From positions 11,880,462 to 11,944,461 of the forward strand of contig CM059198.1 of the NCBI GenBank assembly GCA_030323885.1: 64,000 nucleotides of DNA, read 5' to 3'. The notes under the pieces are model-generated. The model did not search any database. It saw only the letters and a program-made list of their open reading frames with translations, and had not been told where the DNA came from. A program made the position numbers and the translations under genes. Below, piece after piece: positions 1 through 10,498 of this stretch (within the stretch, counting starts at the first letter, position 1; every line of letters begins with the position of its first letter). This DNA is from Branchipolynoe longqiensis. Its lineage: Eukaryota > Annelida > Polychaeta > Phyllodocida > Polynoidae.

Positions 1-907
1 ATAAGGTTTATCAGTATAATGTACCTCACTTTACTTTGAAGCAACTTTCATTACAAATTACCAATGGAAATATTTGAAGCTAAACATGACAATCTAATGT
101 TGGTGTCTACATTCAAATAGCGACACCATACGCTTCAGCATAACATATTCTAGTAAATTGACTTGGTATTCCCTTCTGTGCAGCAAGAAATGGTAAATAA
201 GTAAGTGAACTAGTATCTAAGTTGCATATGTAGGACGAAATCAAGGTAAGCGTTTTGGCTTCGAAAATGGTATGCTTTCAACCGCTATGCAGCTATTGTT
301 TTGTCTCAAAAGTTCATCTAGAGATAACAATATTGGATCAAGATAACAGGTCTTATTTTACTTTAGATGAAAATGTGATAACTGTCATTTTTAAAAGCCG
401 TCCCATGAACGCTTAAGTTCAGAATAGCCAAACAAAACCAACATAGATATAAAAAGATTGCCTTAAAATAACAGGCTTTACATGAATAGCCTTATTGGAA
501 TTAACATGAAATGTACTAAATGTACGTTTTGAAACTAGTATTCCTTTGGTCAATGCAATGGATGTCGTTCTCTGAAACTGGGTACCAAATATTTGGTTTC
601 CACATTACGATGGGCCTAATTCATTCTTTCTTTTTGATAACCAGTCAAATAAGTATTGTCGCTTCTGTGTGTTAATACCACATGTATTTAATTTATCCCA
701 CAAAATGCATCAAAAGTATGATTTTGTGCTAAAGTGCTAAAGTGAAAATTTACACACTGACACCATGTATTTACTGAAACCCTTTCTTCAACTTTCCCCC
801 AACTTTTTTCTTGTAAGACGTAAGCTTTTTATTTTGCTTAACTGTAATCAATATAATCTTGTTTGAATTTGTTGTGCATGTTAAAATGATGTTCTGGATG
901 TGGGTTT
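1..907. other. AT-rich non-coding DNA with diverged repeat
   Basis: No exon or open frame of note. Parts resemble 39690-40110: both contain a 'tctagtaaa(t/c)tgactt' stretch, then a 'gtatct(a/c)agtt..atatgta' stretch. This looks like an old interspersed repeat. Confidence 0.4.
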
Positions 908-926
908 GATTTCCATGTTCAATCAA

Positions 927-2708
927 TCAATGGGTGCCGTCTTCTCGAAGAAGGTTGGCTGCAATGGACCTCCATCTCTTCCTGTCATTCGTTCCTCTCA
1001 CGCATTCCGCATAGCTCATTGCTGTCCACTCAGTGATATTGTCCATCCATGTTGTTCTCCTTCTCCCTCTTGGTCTTTTCCCTTCTATCTTCCCTTCCAG
1101 TATTCTTCTCTGTGATTCCTGGTGTCGTATCATGTGGCCAAAGTATTTAATTTTTCTGTTTTTGATCGTTTGTATTATCTGTCTCTTTATTTTCATTCTT
1201 GTTAGGACCTCCACGTTGCTTATCATTGCTGTCCATGGAATTTTTAACATTCTTCTGTATTGCCACATTTCAAATGCCTCAAGCTTTGTTGTTATTGCTT
1301 TCTTCAAAGTCCATGTCTCGCAGCAATATAAAAGTGTAGACCACACAGCATTTTAGCAGTCGGAGTCTTGTTTTTATATTTATGTCTCTAGATGTTAGTA
1401 CTTTCTGCATCTTTAGAAATGTTGTTTTGGCAATGTTTATTCTCCGTTTAATCTCTCTTTCACATCCGCCATCACTAGTTATTAAATGGCCCAGATACAC
1501 AAATGACTCTACCTGCTCCAAGATTACACCATTAACTTTTATCTCTGCTCTTGGTTTCTATTCCTTTCTGCTGACAACCATGGATTTTGTCTTCTTTACA
1601 TTCATTTTGAGGCCACATCTCTCACTTTTTTCTTTTACTTCATCCACTATATCTTGTAGTCGATTTGACGTTAAGGCTAGCAGTGCTGTATCGTCTGCGT
1701 ATCTTGTGTTATTGATATTTCCACCTCCAACATTTATTCCTATGATGTCATCTATTTCTCTGAAAATCATTTCCGTATAAATGTTGAAAAGACTAGGTGA
1801 TAGAACACATCCTTGTCGCACTCCACATTTGATCTTCACTTCTGGTGTCAATGAGTCTCCAATTCTTACAGCAGCATACTGTTCCCAGTAGAGGCTGGCC
1901 ACAAGCCGAACGTCCTTACCGTCTAGTCCGATTTTTTGTAGAGCTTCTATGAGTTTCTTATGATGTACTTTGTCAAATGCTTTAGCGTAGTCTATATAAC
2001 ATATGTATATATCCTTATCTACTTCTAGGTGTCTCTCAATTATTGTTCTCATGTTAAAAATGGCTTCCCTTGTTCCACTGCTTGGTATGAATCCAAATTG
2101 CTCTTCTGATACCTCTCGATTAATTTTTGTTTTAATCCTTTCTAGTAGTATTTTGAGTAAAGCTTTAATAACATGGCTCATGAGGCTTATTGTTCTGAAA
2201 TCCGAGCATTCCACCGCTTTTGGTTTCTTAGGAAGGGCAATAAATATAGATTTTCTTAAGTCTGATGTAATATATCCGGTGTTATATATGTCATTAAAAA
2301 GAGCAGTTATCCTTGTGATGCTAGCTCCCTCCAAAGCTTTTAACATTTCAGAAGAGATATCGTCTGTTCCTACTGCTTTCCCATTCCGAAGTTTCCCAAT
2401 GGCTCTTATTACTTCGCTCTCCAGAATAGGAAGCCCATCAGTATTCCTCATCTCAGGTATTTCCTCTCTCTGCCCGTCAAAAAGTTCTTCGATATATTCA
2501 GACCATCTATGAGAGACTTCCTCTTCATCAAAAAGTAGTTGTCCTTTCTTATTCTTGATACATCCTCTTTGTTTCGAAGACTGCTTATTATTTGTCATTT
2601 CTCTGACCCTTTCGTACATATCCCTTGTCTGATGATTGTTTTCAAGGGTTTCTATTTCCTCACATTTCGATCTCAGCCATCTTTCTTTTTCTTGGGAGCA
2701 CTTGTTCT
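927..2708 (-). pseudogene. LINE ORF2 fragment: reverse transcriptase and C-terminal domain
   Basis: The main open part is 1558-2619. It contains the RT blocks GKAVGTDDISSEMLKAL, CYIDYAKAFDKVHH, GVRQGCVLSPSLFNIYTE and the catalytic RYADDTAL (YADD). Frameshifts follow near 1550 and 1300: the next parts read VESFVYLGHLITSDGG (1279-1521) and then RMLKIPWTAMISNVEVL, ending in RKRWRSIAANLL (927-1346), a C-terminal layout usual for these LINEs. The endonuclease half is absent because of 5' truncation. Not functional. Confidence 0.88.
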
Positions 2709-2711
2709 TTA

Positions 2712-2747
2712 AGGGGCTGTCACATTACGGCGTATGGCGGGAGCGTA
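2712..2747 (+). repeat. Left terminal inverted repeat of Harbinger element
   Basis: 36 bp beginning AGGGGCTGTCACATTACGGC. It pairs with 9745-9780, with two differences at positions 4-5. It includes GCGTATGG, the unit repeated in the adjoining subterminal array. Confidence 0.95.
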
Positions 2748-2955
2748 TTGAAAACCTACGTACGCCGTGCTGGTGCCGGCCTATGATGACCTTCGGTGAA
2801 CTTTCGGGTGGGTTTGAGCGTATGGGGGACCTATGAGGAGCGTATGAGAAGCGTATGGGAGCGTGCTGCGACATTTTTTGACTGTTTTGATTGGCATGTG
2901 GAGCGTATGAGGAGTGTATGAATATTTTAGGAGCGTATGAGGAGCGTATGCGAAA
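2748..2955. repeat. Left subterminal array of GCGTATG motifs
   Basis: About eight copies of (GA)GCGTATG(AG), mostly in one orientation, at irregular 10-40 bp spacing. They repeat a heptamer present in the TIR. By analogy with other Harbinger elements these may be binding sites for the transposase or the accessory DNA-binding protein; this is inference. Confidence 0.7.
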
Positions 2956-3009
2956 CCTATGCGCGACCTATGGTATCTCTCTGAGGTCCGCCGCTTTGTG
3001 GCTCCTGGG

Positions 3010-3017
3010 TATATATA
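3010..3017 (+). promoter_or_regulatory. TATA box for the plus-strand Harbinger gene
   Basis: TATATATA stands 35 bp before an ATG (3052) set in a perfect Kozak context (gccaccATG). The opposite gene has a matching TATA box at 9338-9345, which gives the element a symmetric layout. Confidence 0.6.
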
Positions 3018-3051
3018 GCCTGGAGCAACAGGCTCCCCTCACTCTGCCACC

Positions 3052-3213
3052 ATGCCTGCTAAGAGGAACACCACTGCTGCTGCTGCTTCTGCTACTGCTA
3101 CTACTACTACTACTACCAGTACTACTGCTACTACACCAGCCTCCAGAGCTGCTGTAACTGGGTTCTTCTTTGCTGCTGGTCCTAAAAAGGGGGAATCGGG
3201 GGTAAAAACTTAA
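3052..3213 (+). CDS. Short first ORF of plus-strand Harbinger gene (possible 5' exon)
   Basis: 53 codons: MPAKRNTTAAAASATATTTT, a Thr/Ala-rich stretch, then GPKKGESG. It is supported by the TATA box 35 bp upstream and an ideal Kozak start. A GT at 3201 (GGGG/GTAAAAA) could be a splice donor joining it to the MADF gene downstream. Alternatively it is a short upstream ORF. A variant of its 3' part is duplicated at 3848-3900. Confidence 0.4.
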   Translation: MPAKRNTTAAAASATATTTTTTSTTATTPASRAAVTGFFFAAGPKKGESGVKT

Positions 3214-4515
3214 ACACGTCACAGCTTATCCTAGTTAGGCTTGTTGTGTTCCACATATATCCTATTTTAAGGCACAATTAAAAGAAAAGCAGTTTGGACC
3301 CCGATTGCACGTCAGGGTGGCTTTGAACTTGACTAAGTGGAGAACGTTACGCGTGTTTCGGTGTGACACAAAAAGCCGCCTAGTGTCAGATTTAGAACTA
3401 AACCCTTATTTTTTCCTAGTACGGTTTTGAACTGCACTCACTAGGAGTAAGTAAGTGCAATTTTATGAGGGTCCGTCCACTTGAGAGTAGAACAGAGGAC
3501 TTATAAAATTGTGACACTGAAACATGTGTGACATGGAAAGGAAAAGTTTTTTCTTCAAGATCAAACAAACACCACAGAGCATGAAAAGGTATTATGCTTA
3601 TTAGTTTTTGACGCTGTGGACATATTTCAAAGTAATTTTGTAATACTTCCATAACTTCTGATGTTATTGGAGTTGTAACGCATGTTTCATGTGACATGTA
3701 ACGCATGTTTCATGTGACACTCAATAATAACTTGGCTCAGAAATTGCTAACAGTATGCACACACAAAAAGTTTTTGTTAAGGGTATTATTTCTACACATT
3801 ACATGTATGCAAGTATGTCTTTTTGAGTGTTACAAGTTTTGCTTATAATGGGTTCTTCTTCAGTTTTGGTCCTAAAAAGGGGGAATCGGAGGTCAAAACT
3901 GAAATATGTTACAGCCTATCCCAATTAGGCTTGTTGTGTTCCACATACATCCAATTTTAAGACACAATTTAAAACAAAAACAATTTGGACCCAGACTACA
4001 AGTCAGGGTGGCTTCGAACATGACCAAGTGGAGAATGTTATGCGTGTTTCGGCCGTCACAAAAACCTTCATTATGTAATATTTAGAACAAGACCCTTAGT
4101 ATTTCCTAGTTAGGTTTTGAACAGCAGTCACTAGGAGTAACTAAGTGCAATTTTATGAGTGTTCGTCCACTTCAGAGTAGAACAGAGAAGATATAAAATT
4201 GTGACACTGAAACATGCGTTACATGGAAATGAAAAGTTGTTCCTTCATGATGAAACAAGCACCACAGATGGTGAAAATATTTATGCTTATTAGTTGTTGA
4301 TGCTGTGGACATATTTCAAAGTAATCTTGGAACACTTCCCTAACTTCTGATGTTCTTGGAATTGTAACACATGTAACATGTAACGCATGTTTCATGTGAC
4401 ACTCAATAATGACTTAGGTTAGACACTGCTAATAGCATGCAAAAAATGTATTTGTTCAGGGCATTATTTGTACACATTACATGTATGCAAATATTTCTTT
4501 TGAGTGTTATAAGTT
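3158..4515 (+). repeat. Two roughly 690-bp diverged tandem copies inside the Harbinger element
   Basis: 3158-3843 and 3846-4515 run in parallel. Both begin gggttcttctt...ggtcctaaaaagggggaatc, continue through gtcagggtggctt, cactaggagtaa and acattacatgtatgcaa, and end near 'gagtgtta.aagttt'. The copies differ by many substitutions, so the duplication is old. No gene is seen. Confidence 0.85.
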
Positions 4516-4574
4516 TTCTTATGTAGAAAAAGATATTGCGATGACTTAGAGGATGAAGATGACAACAGGTGAAC

Positions 4575-4934
4575 GCGTGATAGCGTCATAGCGCAACATC
4601 CTGTTTATAACTTGACACCACATCATCAGTAGGTGTGTAGATGCCCACGGTATATTTGAAAATCATGGTGAGAAGAGATTTGATCCATTATTGGATTTTG
4701 TATCGCGAAATAATTTTCGCCGTTACGCGTGTTTCATCTTCATCGAAGTGTGACACGCCACACTAATAGCATCATAGCGCAACAACCTGTTTATGACTTG
4801 ACACCACATCATCAGTAGGTGTGTAGATGCCCACGATATATTTGAAAATCACGGCGAGAAGAGATTTGATCCATTGTTGGATTTTGTATCGCAAAATAAA
4901 TTTTCGCCGTTACGCGTGTTTCACCCGTGACACA
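4575..4934 (+). repeat. Two roughly 185-bp tandem copies inside the Harbinger element
   Basis: Both copies contain tcatagcgcaaca, acaccacatcatcagtagg and gagaagagatttgatccatt, and both end in gccgttacgcgtgtttca. The next 360 bp, up to 5297, hold no gene I can see. Confidence 0.85.
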
Positions 4935-5297
4935 AAGTTTTTATTTCACTTTTAATGCATTTTAGGAAATAATATTATAACTTTTGTGTTCAGAACTAGG
5001 CATCTATGATGCTATCCTATTTAAAGCAGCAGGACTCAATAGTCCTAAAATTAGTTTTCTGACATTTTTGTATGTTACAACTTTGCAAATAAACTAGCTA
5101 TGTTTGAATATTTTGGTCTACAATGAAGTAGTTTCCATCACAAGTAGTACTGTTTCACCATTCCCATTTTTAGCTGTCATATTTGCGTGACAAATGAATC
5201 TATTTTTGCAATAAAAAATAAACCAAACATTTTTTTCTCACTGGATTGCTGTCATTGCTTCTTTGGGGTATAATAAAAGGAATTTTCTTCATTTGGT

Positions 5298-7316
5298 ATG
5301 AAAAGGAGAATTAATTTAGACAAAAACAGTTACAATGTGAGGACCAACCAATTAGGACCAGCAGCAAAGAAGAACCCAACTACAGGAGGAGGACTAGGCC
5401 GTGGGAGAGGCAGAAAGAGGCAGACTTTGTTACAATGCTCTCCATCACCAGCCTCCTCACCTGCCTCGCCACCTCACCACTCTCCACACCACTCTCCAGA
5501 ACACCACTCTCCACTGGAGGAGCTGGAGATGGAAGTGGAGAGGTCGACGACGCAACGCTGGCGTCCCCGCTCCAGCTCGCCATCTCCTGCCTCTGCAGGC
5601 AGCTCACGGGCGTCGTCCGCTGCCTCCGCCGCCTCCACCAGCACCGCTGCCATCGGCACGTCAAAGAGACAGAGGGCCAAGAAGAGCGACTGTTCTCTGT
5701 CGGTCTTTAAGGAGGATCAAATGTTGGACTTCCTCCAGGAGAACCCCATCATTTGGAACATGAAGCTCTCGGATTACCGCCGCTCAGACAGAAAGGCCAA
5801 GATGTGGGAGGACCAGGCGACACTTCTGGGGACCACAACACTCCATCTCCAGAAGTGGTTCAAGTCGCTCAGGGACACGAACACGCGGCTCCACAAGAAA
5901 AAGAGCGGGGACGGAGCCGCTGACCTGACTGAGCGGGAGCAGTGGATCCTGCGCAAGTTCGGGTTCCTGCGGTCCGTCACCGACCGGAGCCCTGCAGGAG
6001 TGTAAGTACATAATCTTTTTTCGTTCTGACAAGTGCGGCCATTAGTATCGTATTCTAAGTTTGTTATGTTATGCTTTTGTTGTATTTATGTTTGCTTGTT
6101 TGTTTGTTGTTGTTTTACGTCCTAGCAACATCTAATATTCTAGTAATTTGTTAATGTTATTTATTTCTTTAATGTTGAGTTGTTGTGTAGTTGTTCTTAA
6201 ATCGAGATATTGACAATAGATGTATCATGATATAATCGTTATAAATCCATGTCTGCATTTAACGTTAATTATTTTTGCTTTATATAATTTTGATTTACTG
6301 TTGACTTGTCATGTCTTTTGTCGAAATATCGATTTGCATTCATGTTACTTATGTTATGTTATGATTTTGTTTTGCAGTTGGCCAGTCCTGTCGCGGCTCC
6401 GCAGCTTGACCTGAGCGTGGAGGAGAATGTCGGGACCGATGTGGAGGTGGTGATGGACGAGGATCTTCCACCCACTCCTCCCGCTACATCCCAAGAGTGG
6501 GGAAAGGGGAGAGGGAAGCGATCTGCCCCAGTCGACAATAACCTCCTCGCTGCCATCCACAAGAGGTTCGATGAGTCTGCCGACATCCTCAAGGTGATGC
6601 AGCCGCCTCCTCCTCCACCTCCACCTCCACCGGCGGTGACGAAGCGAGTGGCATTCGCCAACTATATGCGGGACATGATCCTCACGATGCCAGAGGAGCG
6701 GTTTGTGTCCATTTGCGGTGCACTCAACCGCATGGTGTCGCACCATCTGGAGGAGGAGGAAGGAACATTCGTGGCACCGGTGGTTTGTGGGGCTGGTCCT
6801 GCTCCTGCTCCTGCTCCTGCACCGGCTCCTGCACCTACAAGTCAGGCATACCAGCCTCAACCCCACCAGTGGCCTGCGCAGACACAGGAGTACGTGGACC
6901 GCTATATGGGCGGGCCACACAGTCTTCATCAGCCACTGCCACACCCGCCTCTGCCAAGTCTTCCGCCTCAGTCTCTGCCTCCAGCTCCGCCAGTGGTACG
7001 GCCGTCACCACCGCAAACCGCACAAGTACGGACTTTAGGAATGGTGCCGCACACGAGGGCCTCTCCTACAGTTGTGGTGCGTGGGGCTGCTCCGCCCACT
7101 GTGGGTCCGCCATGGCCAGGGACTGGCGCTGCCACAGACATGGTGACTCCGACACGCGCCGACCCCGAAGTGAACTTGTCTGAGTCGGCCAGCCCGGAGG
7201 GACTCTTAAACTTGTCGGGGTTATCCAGGATATCAGGCATGTTAGGGTCCAATTTGGACTTATTCGCCTCAGCCTCACAGTCGCCAGCTGATGCCAACGG
7301 CAAGGGAGAGAAGTGA
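5298..7316 (+). CDS. Harbinger-encoded MADF/BESS-like DNA-binding protein, two exons
   Basis: Exon 1 is 5298-6001 and exon 2 is 6386-7316; the donor is GGAGT/GTAAGT and the acceptor ttggccag. An AG eight bases earlier (6377) would throw the frame, so I chose 6385. The joined product is about 544 residues. Residues 138-222 look like a MADF (Myb/SANT-like) domain, with FLQENPIIWNMKLSDYR and WFKSLRD. Exon 2 has a BESS-like stretch (FANYMRDMILTMPEERFVSI) between Pro-rich segments. In Harbinger elements such a protein brings the transposase to DNA and to the nucleus. The frame is intact. The true start could lie upstream, at 3052. Confidence 0.8.
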
Positions 7317-7421
7317 TTGTATGTGTATATATGTATATATGTTGTCGTATTTATCTTATTTATTTATTTGTATGTATATATGTATATATATTGTTTGTAC
7401 ATTTATATGTCAAGATGTTTC

Positions 7422-7427
7422 AATAAA
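7422..7427 (+). terminator. Polyadenylation signal AATAAA
   Basis: AATAAA stands 106 bp after the stop codon of the MADF-type gene, in AT-rich sequence, and would end its transcript before the convergent transposase gene. Confidence 0.55.
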
Positions 7428-7560
7428 TATACTGTCACTTTTAATTTTTGTTTCCGTGTTCAGAAAAGGCATGCCATCATTTAATTGTTATATATTAAAG
7501 TACAATTAACATTAAAATTAAAACATAAATAAAAACTTTAAATTTAAAATATTTCTAATA

Positions 7561-7715
7561 ATGTTTCTCCTTCCCCTTTCTCCCTTTCCTCCTTCTCTCT
7601 CTCTCTTCCTCCCTCTCTCTTTATCTCTCTTCCTCCCTCTATCTCTTCTCCCCCTCCATCCCTCTATCTCTTCTCCCCCTCCCTCCCTCCCTCCCTCTAA
7701 CTCGTCTCCCCCTTT
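7561..7715. repeat. Pyrimidine microsatellite (TCCC/TCTC)n
   Basis: About 150 bp almost wholly C and T on the plus strand, between the 3' ends of the two Harbinger genes. Confidence 0.9.
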
Positions 7716-7983
7716 CTGAGAGGTCTAGTATGTATGTTAATTCATGTAAAAAGAGAGGAGATTCATTACAATTACATTAACTAGATGACTTTAAATTAGG
7801 GAGCGAAAGAATGTAACAGACATGTAAAATTGTGTTTTCATATCTATGAAATGATATCGTTTATTTTGCTAGACATATAAACATATTAGCATCTCATATA
7901 ACAGGAGACATGTCACAACATCACACACATGTTTGCAAAAACAGTAGACAGACACAGCGCATACAGACTGATAAAATGTTTTG

Positions 7984-9287
7984 TCAGATCATCCTGTCTT
8001 GCCATGACAGTGCTCCGGCGGGTGAGACGACCCAGTCTTTAATTAGATTGCGCTGTTCCTTTCCTAGCTTGGACACGGTGTTGGGGTTAACAGGTAGAAC
8101 GTTAATGTCAGGAAGGTTGTGGCCCTCTCGCCAAGCTCCAGGCACAAAGTTATTGTTGGCTGTCTCGGGACGATCCAGCTGCATGTTCTGTAGCGCTGGG
8201 TAGCGTGTCCTCATGAGGTTGTGCAGAACCATGCACGCCTTGACGATGAGCTTCACGTTGGAGGGGTGGTGCTGCATAGTCGTCAGGAGCACTTGGAAGC
8301 GGTTGGCTAGAATGCCAAAGGCATTCTCCACCACTCTCCTAGCTCGGGAAAGCCGGTAGTTGAAGAGTCGCTCGTCATTGGTCAAGCCCCTCTTGCCATA
8401 CGGCTTCATCATGGTCGGCCGCAGGGCAAAGGCGTCGTCACCGATCAGAAAATACGGCACATCCTTCTGGCTGTCGACGAGCGGTTCAGGGTTCGGAAAG
8501 CCAATGGTGCCACCTTCTGTGCACGCCTTCAGCTCGGAGGCATTGTAGATCTGGGCATCGGACGCGGAGCCCATACCGCCAATATCTGCCCAGATAAATT
8601 TGTAATCCGCATCTACAAGCGCCAACAGGACCACGGAGAAAAAGCCCTTGTAGTTGTAGTAGAGCGACCCACTCTTTGGAGGGCACCGGCAGGCGATGTG
8701 CTTCCCATCCAGAGCGCCACAGGTATGGGGGAAGTTCCACCTCTCTGCAAAGAGGTCCGCGATGGCATGCCACCCTTCTGGAGTCGTCGGACACGTCATG
8801 ACCTCGGCCATGTACTCGTCGACGATGGCCTTACAGACTTCACGCACTATCAGCGACTGTGTGCTGAGGGGCACCCTCCACCCGACCTTCATGGAGGAGT
8901 ATTTTGTGCCAGATGCCAGGTGCCGCAGAGTAAGTGCTATTTTCAGTGCCGGGTCGAGCGGCACCCTGAATGTGGTCCGTTTTTTGCGATCCTGGGTCCC
9001 ACTCGCGCCACAATCTCATCAAACAATTGGGGAGGCAGCCGCATGAAGTTCACAAACTATGCGGTGTCCTCGCTGCGGAGCTCGACCATGAGCTTGTCGA
9101 ACAAGCCAAACTGTGGCCGCCTCCCAATCCAGGGTCTGACCCACACTGATCGTCGCCGCCGCTCCCTCCTCCTTCGTCTCTCGATACGGGACGCCAGAAG
9201 AACCATGAGGAATAGAGTAAGCTGCTGGTGATAAAGGGCAACTCTGTAGAAAAGCTGGAACTGTACTTGCAGTGCCTGGGCATCCAT
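7984..9287 (-). pseudogene. PIF/Harbinger transposase (DDE_Tnp_4), two lesions
   Basis: Reading from ATG at 9287, the frame meets an in-frame TAG at 9057-9059, then loses the frame at a T6 run (8980-8985), and is open from 8964 to 7984 (326 residues). In that part GALDGKHI (D86), DIGGMGSASDA (second D) and RRVVENAFGIL (E212) form the DDE triad. HNLMR and the C-terminal WR.G match the family. The N-terminal part (FVNFMRLPPQLFDEIVARVG) is in the expected place. The enzyme cuts and pastes the element at TWA sites. A TATA box lies 51 bp upstream of the ATG. Sequencing error at the T-run is possible. Confidence 0.9.
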
Positions 9288-9337
9288 CCTGTATGAGCAG
9301 CAGAGCAGGAATGACCGAAGGAATGGCGTGGGTCGCC

Positions 9338-9345
9338 TTTATATA
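9338..9345 (-). promoter_or_regulatory. TATA box for the Harbinger transposase gene
   Basis: TATATAAA on the minus strand, just inside the right subterminal array and about 50 bp upstream of the transposase ATG (context acaggATGG). Confidence 0.6.
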
Positions 9346-9359
9346 CCGAGACCATAGGT

Positions 9360-9744
9360 CGGGCATACGCCGCCATACGCTTCGCATAAGCCTCCCATAC
9401 GCTTTTCATACGCTCTCATACGCAACGCGTAGGTTCTGCGTACGCTGAATACGCCCGAGATACGCCCATGACGCAAGTTGAGCGTATGAGTAGCGTACGC
9501 CGGCGTACCCCTAGCGCATGCCGGCGTACGCTCAGCGTATGTGTCGCGTAAGAACCATACGCCCCCGTAGGTCGAGATTTTTTAAGCATGCACAAAAAAA
9601 TGGGGACGGATGGATTTATGAAAGCGTATGGCGGCGTATGCCTCATAAGCCGGCAACTGGCGGCATCTGGCGGCGTATGAGTAGCGTATGAGTAGCGTAT
9701 ACGGCGTATGCCAACGTATATGACGTAAAGCAGCTACGCCGCCA
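9360..9744. repeat. Right subterminal array of CATACGC/GCGTATG motifs
   Basis: More than fifteen copies of the TIR heptamer in both orientations, many exactly spaced (for example catacgctctcatacgc), with related acgc/gtac variants. It is denser than the left array. Confidence 0.75.
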
Positions 9745-9780
9745 TACGCTCCCGCCATACGCCGTAATGTGACAGGGCCT
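9745..9780 (-). repeat. Right terminal inverted repeat of Harbinger element
   Basis: Reverse complement of 2712-2747, ending GTAATGTGACAGGGCCT and followed by the TTA duplication. Confidence 0.95.
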
Positions 9781-9862
9781 TTACTTCCCTGTCCATTCCA
9801 TGGTATTTCATTGTATTCTTATGTATCTTCCTCTCTTTCATTAGTTGTAGGATTTCCATGTT

Positions 9863-10176
9863 ACACAAGTGATTTTAATGTATAGCTCAATCTGTATAAG
9901 ATCAAAATCAAAAAGTGAAATAGTTTAAATAAAATAATTTTAAACTGTGACATATATCATGTGAACCTTCATATGAACATGTCACACTTTATTGCCCAGT
10001 TTCAGAAAGTGACCAGCCGGCGGTGGTCATGTGACCACTTGCAGCCCTAAACAGACTACACATACTTTATTGCAGTCCATCTGCCCACCAGACAGTTCCA
10101 ACAGATCATTCTAGAACCACTGCACCCACCAAAGCAATAGCTCCATTCACATAATATCCGCATAATACTCTGCATT
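9863..10176. other. Unique spacer between LINE and Gypsy elements
   Basis: No gene or repeat recognised. It ends with the 4-bp target site ATAC (10177-10180) of the Gypsy insertion. Confidence 0.5.
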
Positions 10177-10180
10177 ATAC

Positions 10181-10479
10181 TGTAGTAGTCTGAACATGAG
10201 CTCTACTACCACGCGGTATCAGCGGAGACTACGCCGTACACCAGCGCAGTACCCATACACTGCGCCAGGTGGTGGCATGGGTAGCCACCGGTCACACCCC
10301 AACTGGGCTGACCTCTACTGGGCTGACCTCTGGCGAGTCAGGGAGCGGGTCAGACAACTACTGATGCCGCGGAGAGCAGATGGTTCAATAAAACAAGTTG
10401 AAGCGTACTCTGATTGAATCTTGGTGTTCTTCCGTGAGTGACCATGAGAGTGGGAGTCGGAGGGCCGTGGGCCATTACA
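10181..10479 (+). repeat. 5' LTR of the Gypsy element
   Basis: 299 bp starting TGTAGTAGTCTGAACATGAG and ending GGGCCATTACA. It contains aataaa at about 10387. It differs from the 3' LTR by scattered changes and by a C-tract expansion there. Confidence 0.93.
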
Positions 10480-10480
10480 T

Positions 10481-10498
10481 TGGTCCCGTGACCAGCTC
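10481..10498 (+). promoter_or_regulatory. Primer binding site of the Gypsy element
   Basis: TGGTCCCGTGACCAGCTC begins one base after the 5' LTR. It fits, with one mismatch in the first 12 bases, the 3' end I remember for animal tRNA-His. The TRIM elements in this window have a near-identical site. Confidence 0.6.

Larger units (their letters stand above)
2712..9780. mobile_element. PIF/Harbinger DNA transposon, 7069 bp
   Basis: The ends are 36-bp inverted repeats (34 of 36 matching) starting AGGggCTGTCACATTACGG. The flanks are TTA (2709-2711) and TTA (9781-9783), the 3-bp duplication typical of PIF/Harbinger. Two genes face each other, a MADF-type DNA-binding protein (+) and a DDE_4 transposase (-), as expected for this superfamily. 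Each has a TATA box just inside its end of the element. Large internal tandem duplications lie at 3158-4934. The transposase carries two lesions, so this copy is probably dead. Confidence 0.95.
920..9850 (-). mobile_element. 5'-truncated APE-type LINE (non-LTR retrotransposon), split by a Harbinger element
   Basis: The LINE body is 920-2711 plus 9784-9850 on the minus strand. Flanks 908-919 and 9851-9862 are the same 12-mer, gatttccatgtt, a target-site duplication that fixes both ends. The 3' end carries the short attgattgattg tail common in such LINEs. About 1.86 kb of LINE remains: the C-terminal part of ORF2 only, from just before the reverse transcriptase to the end. The Harbinger transposon 2712-9780 sits inside the ORF. 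The clade (RTE/Jockey-like group) is not assigned. Confidence 0.88.

Noticed and set aside
2003..2512. 169-residue plus-strand frame opposite the LINE
   Set aside because: Shadow of the LINE ORF2 on the other strand; hydrophobic by composition only.
6354..7303. Several overlapping frames across the MADF gene exon 2
   Set aside because: GC-rich Pro/Ala coding sequence leaves other frames open; only the 6386-7316 frame joins the MADF exon.
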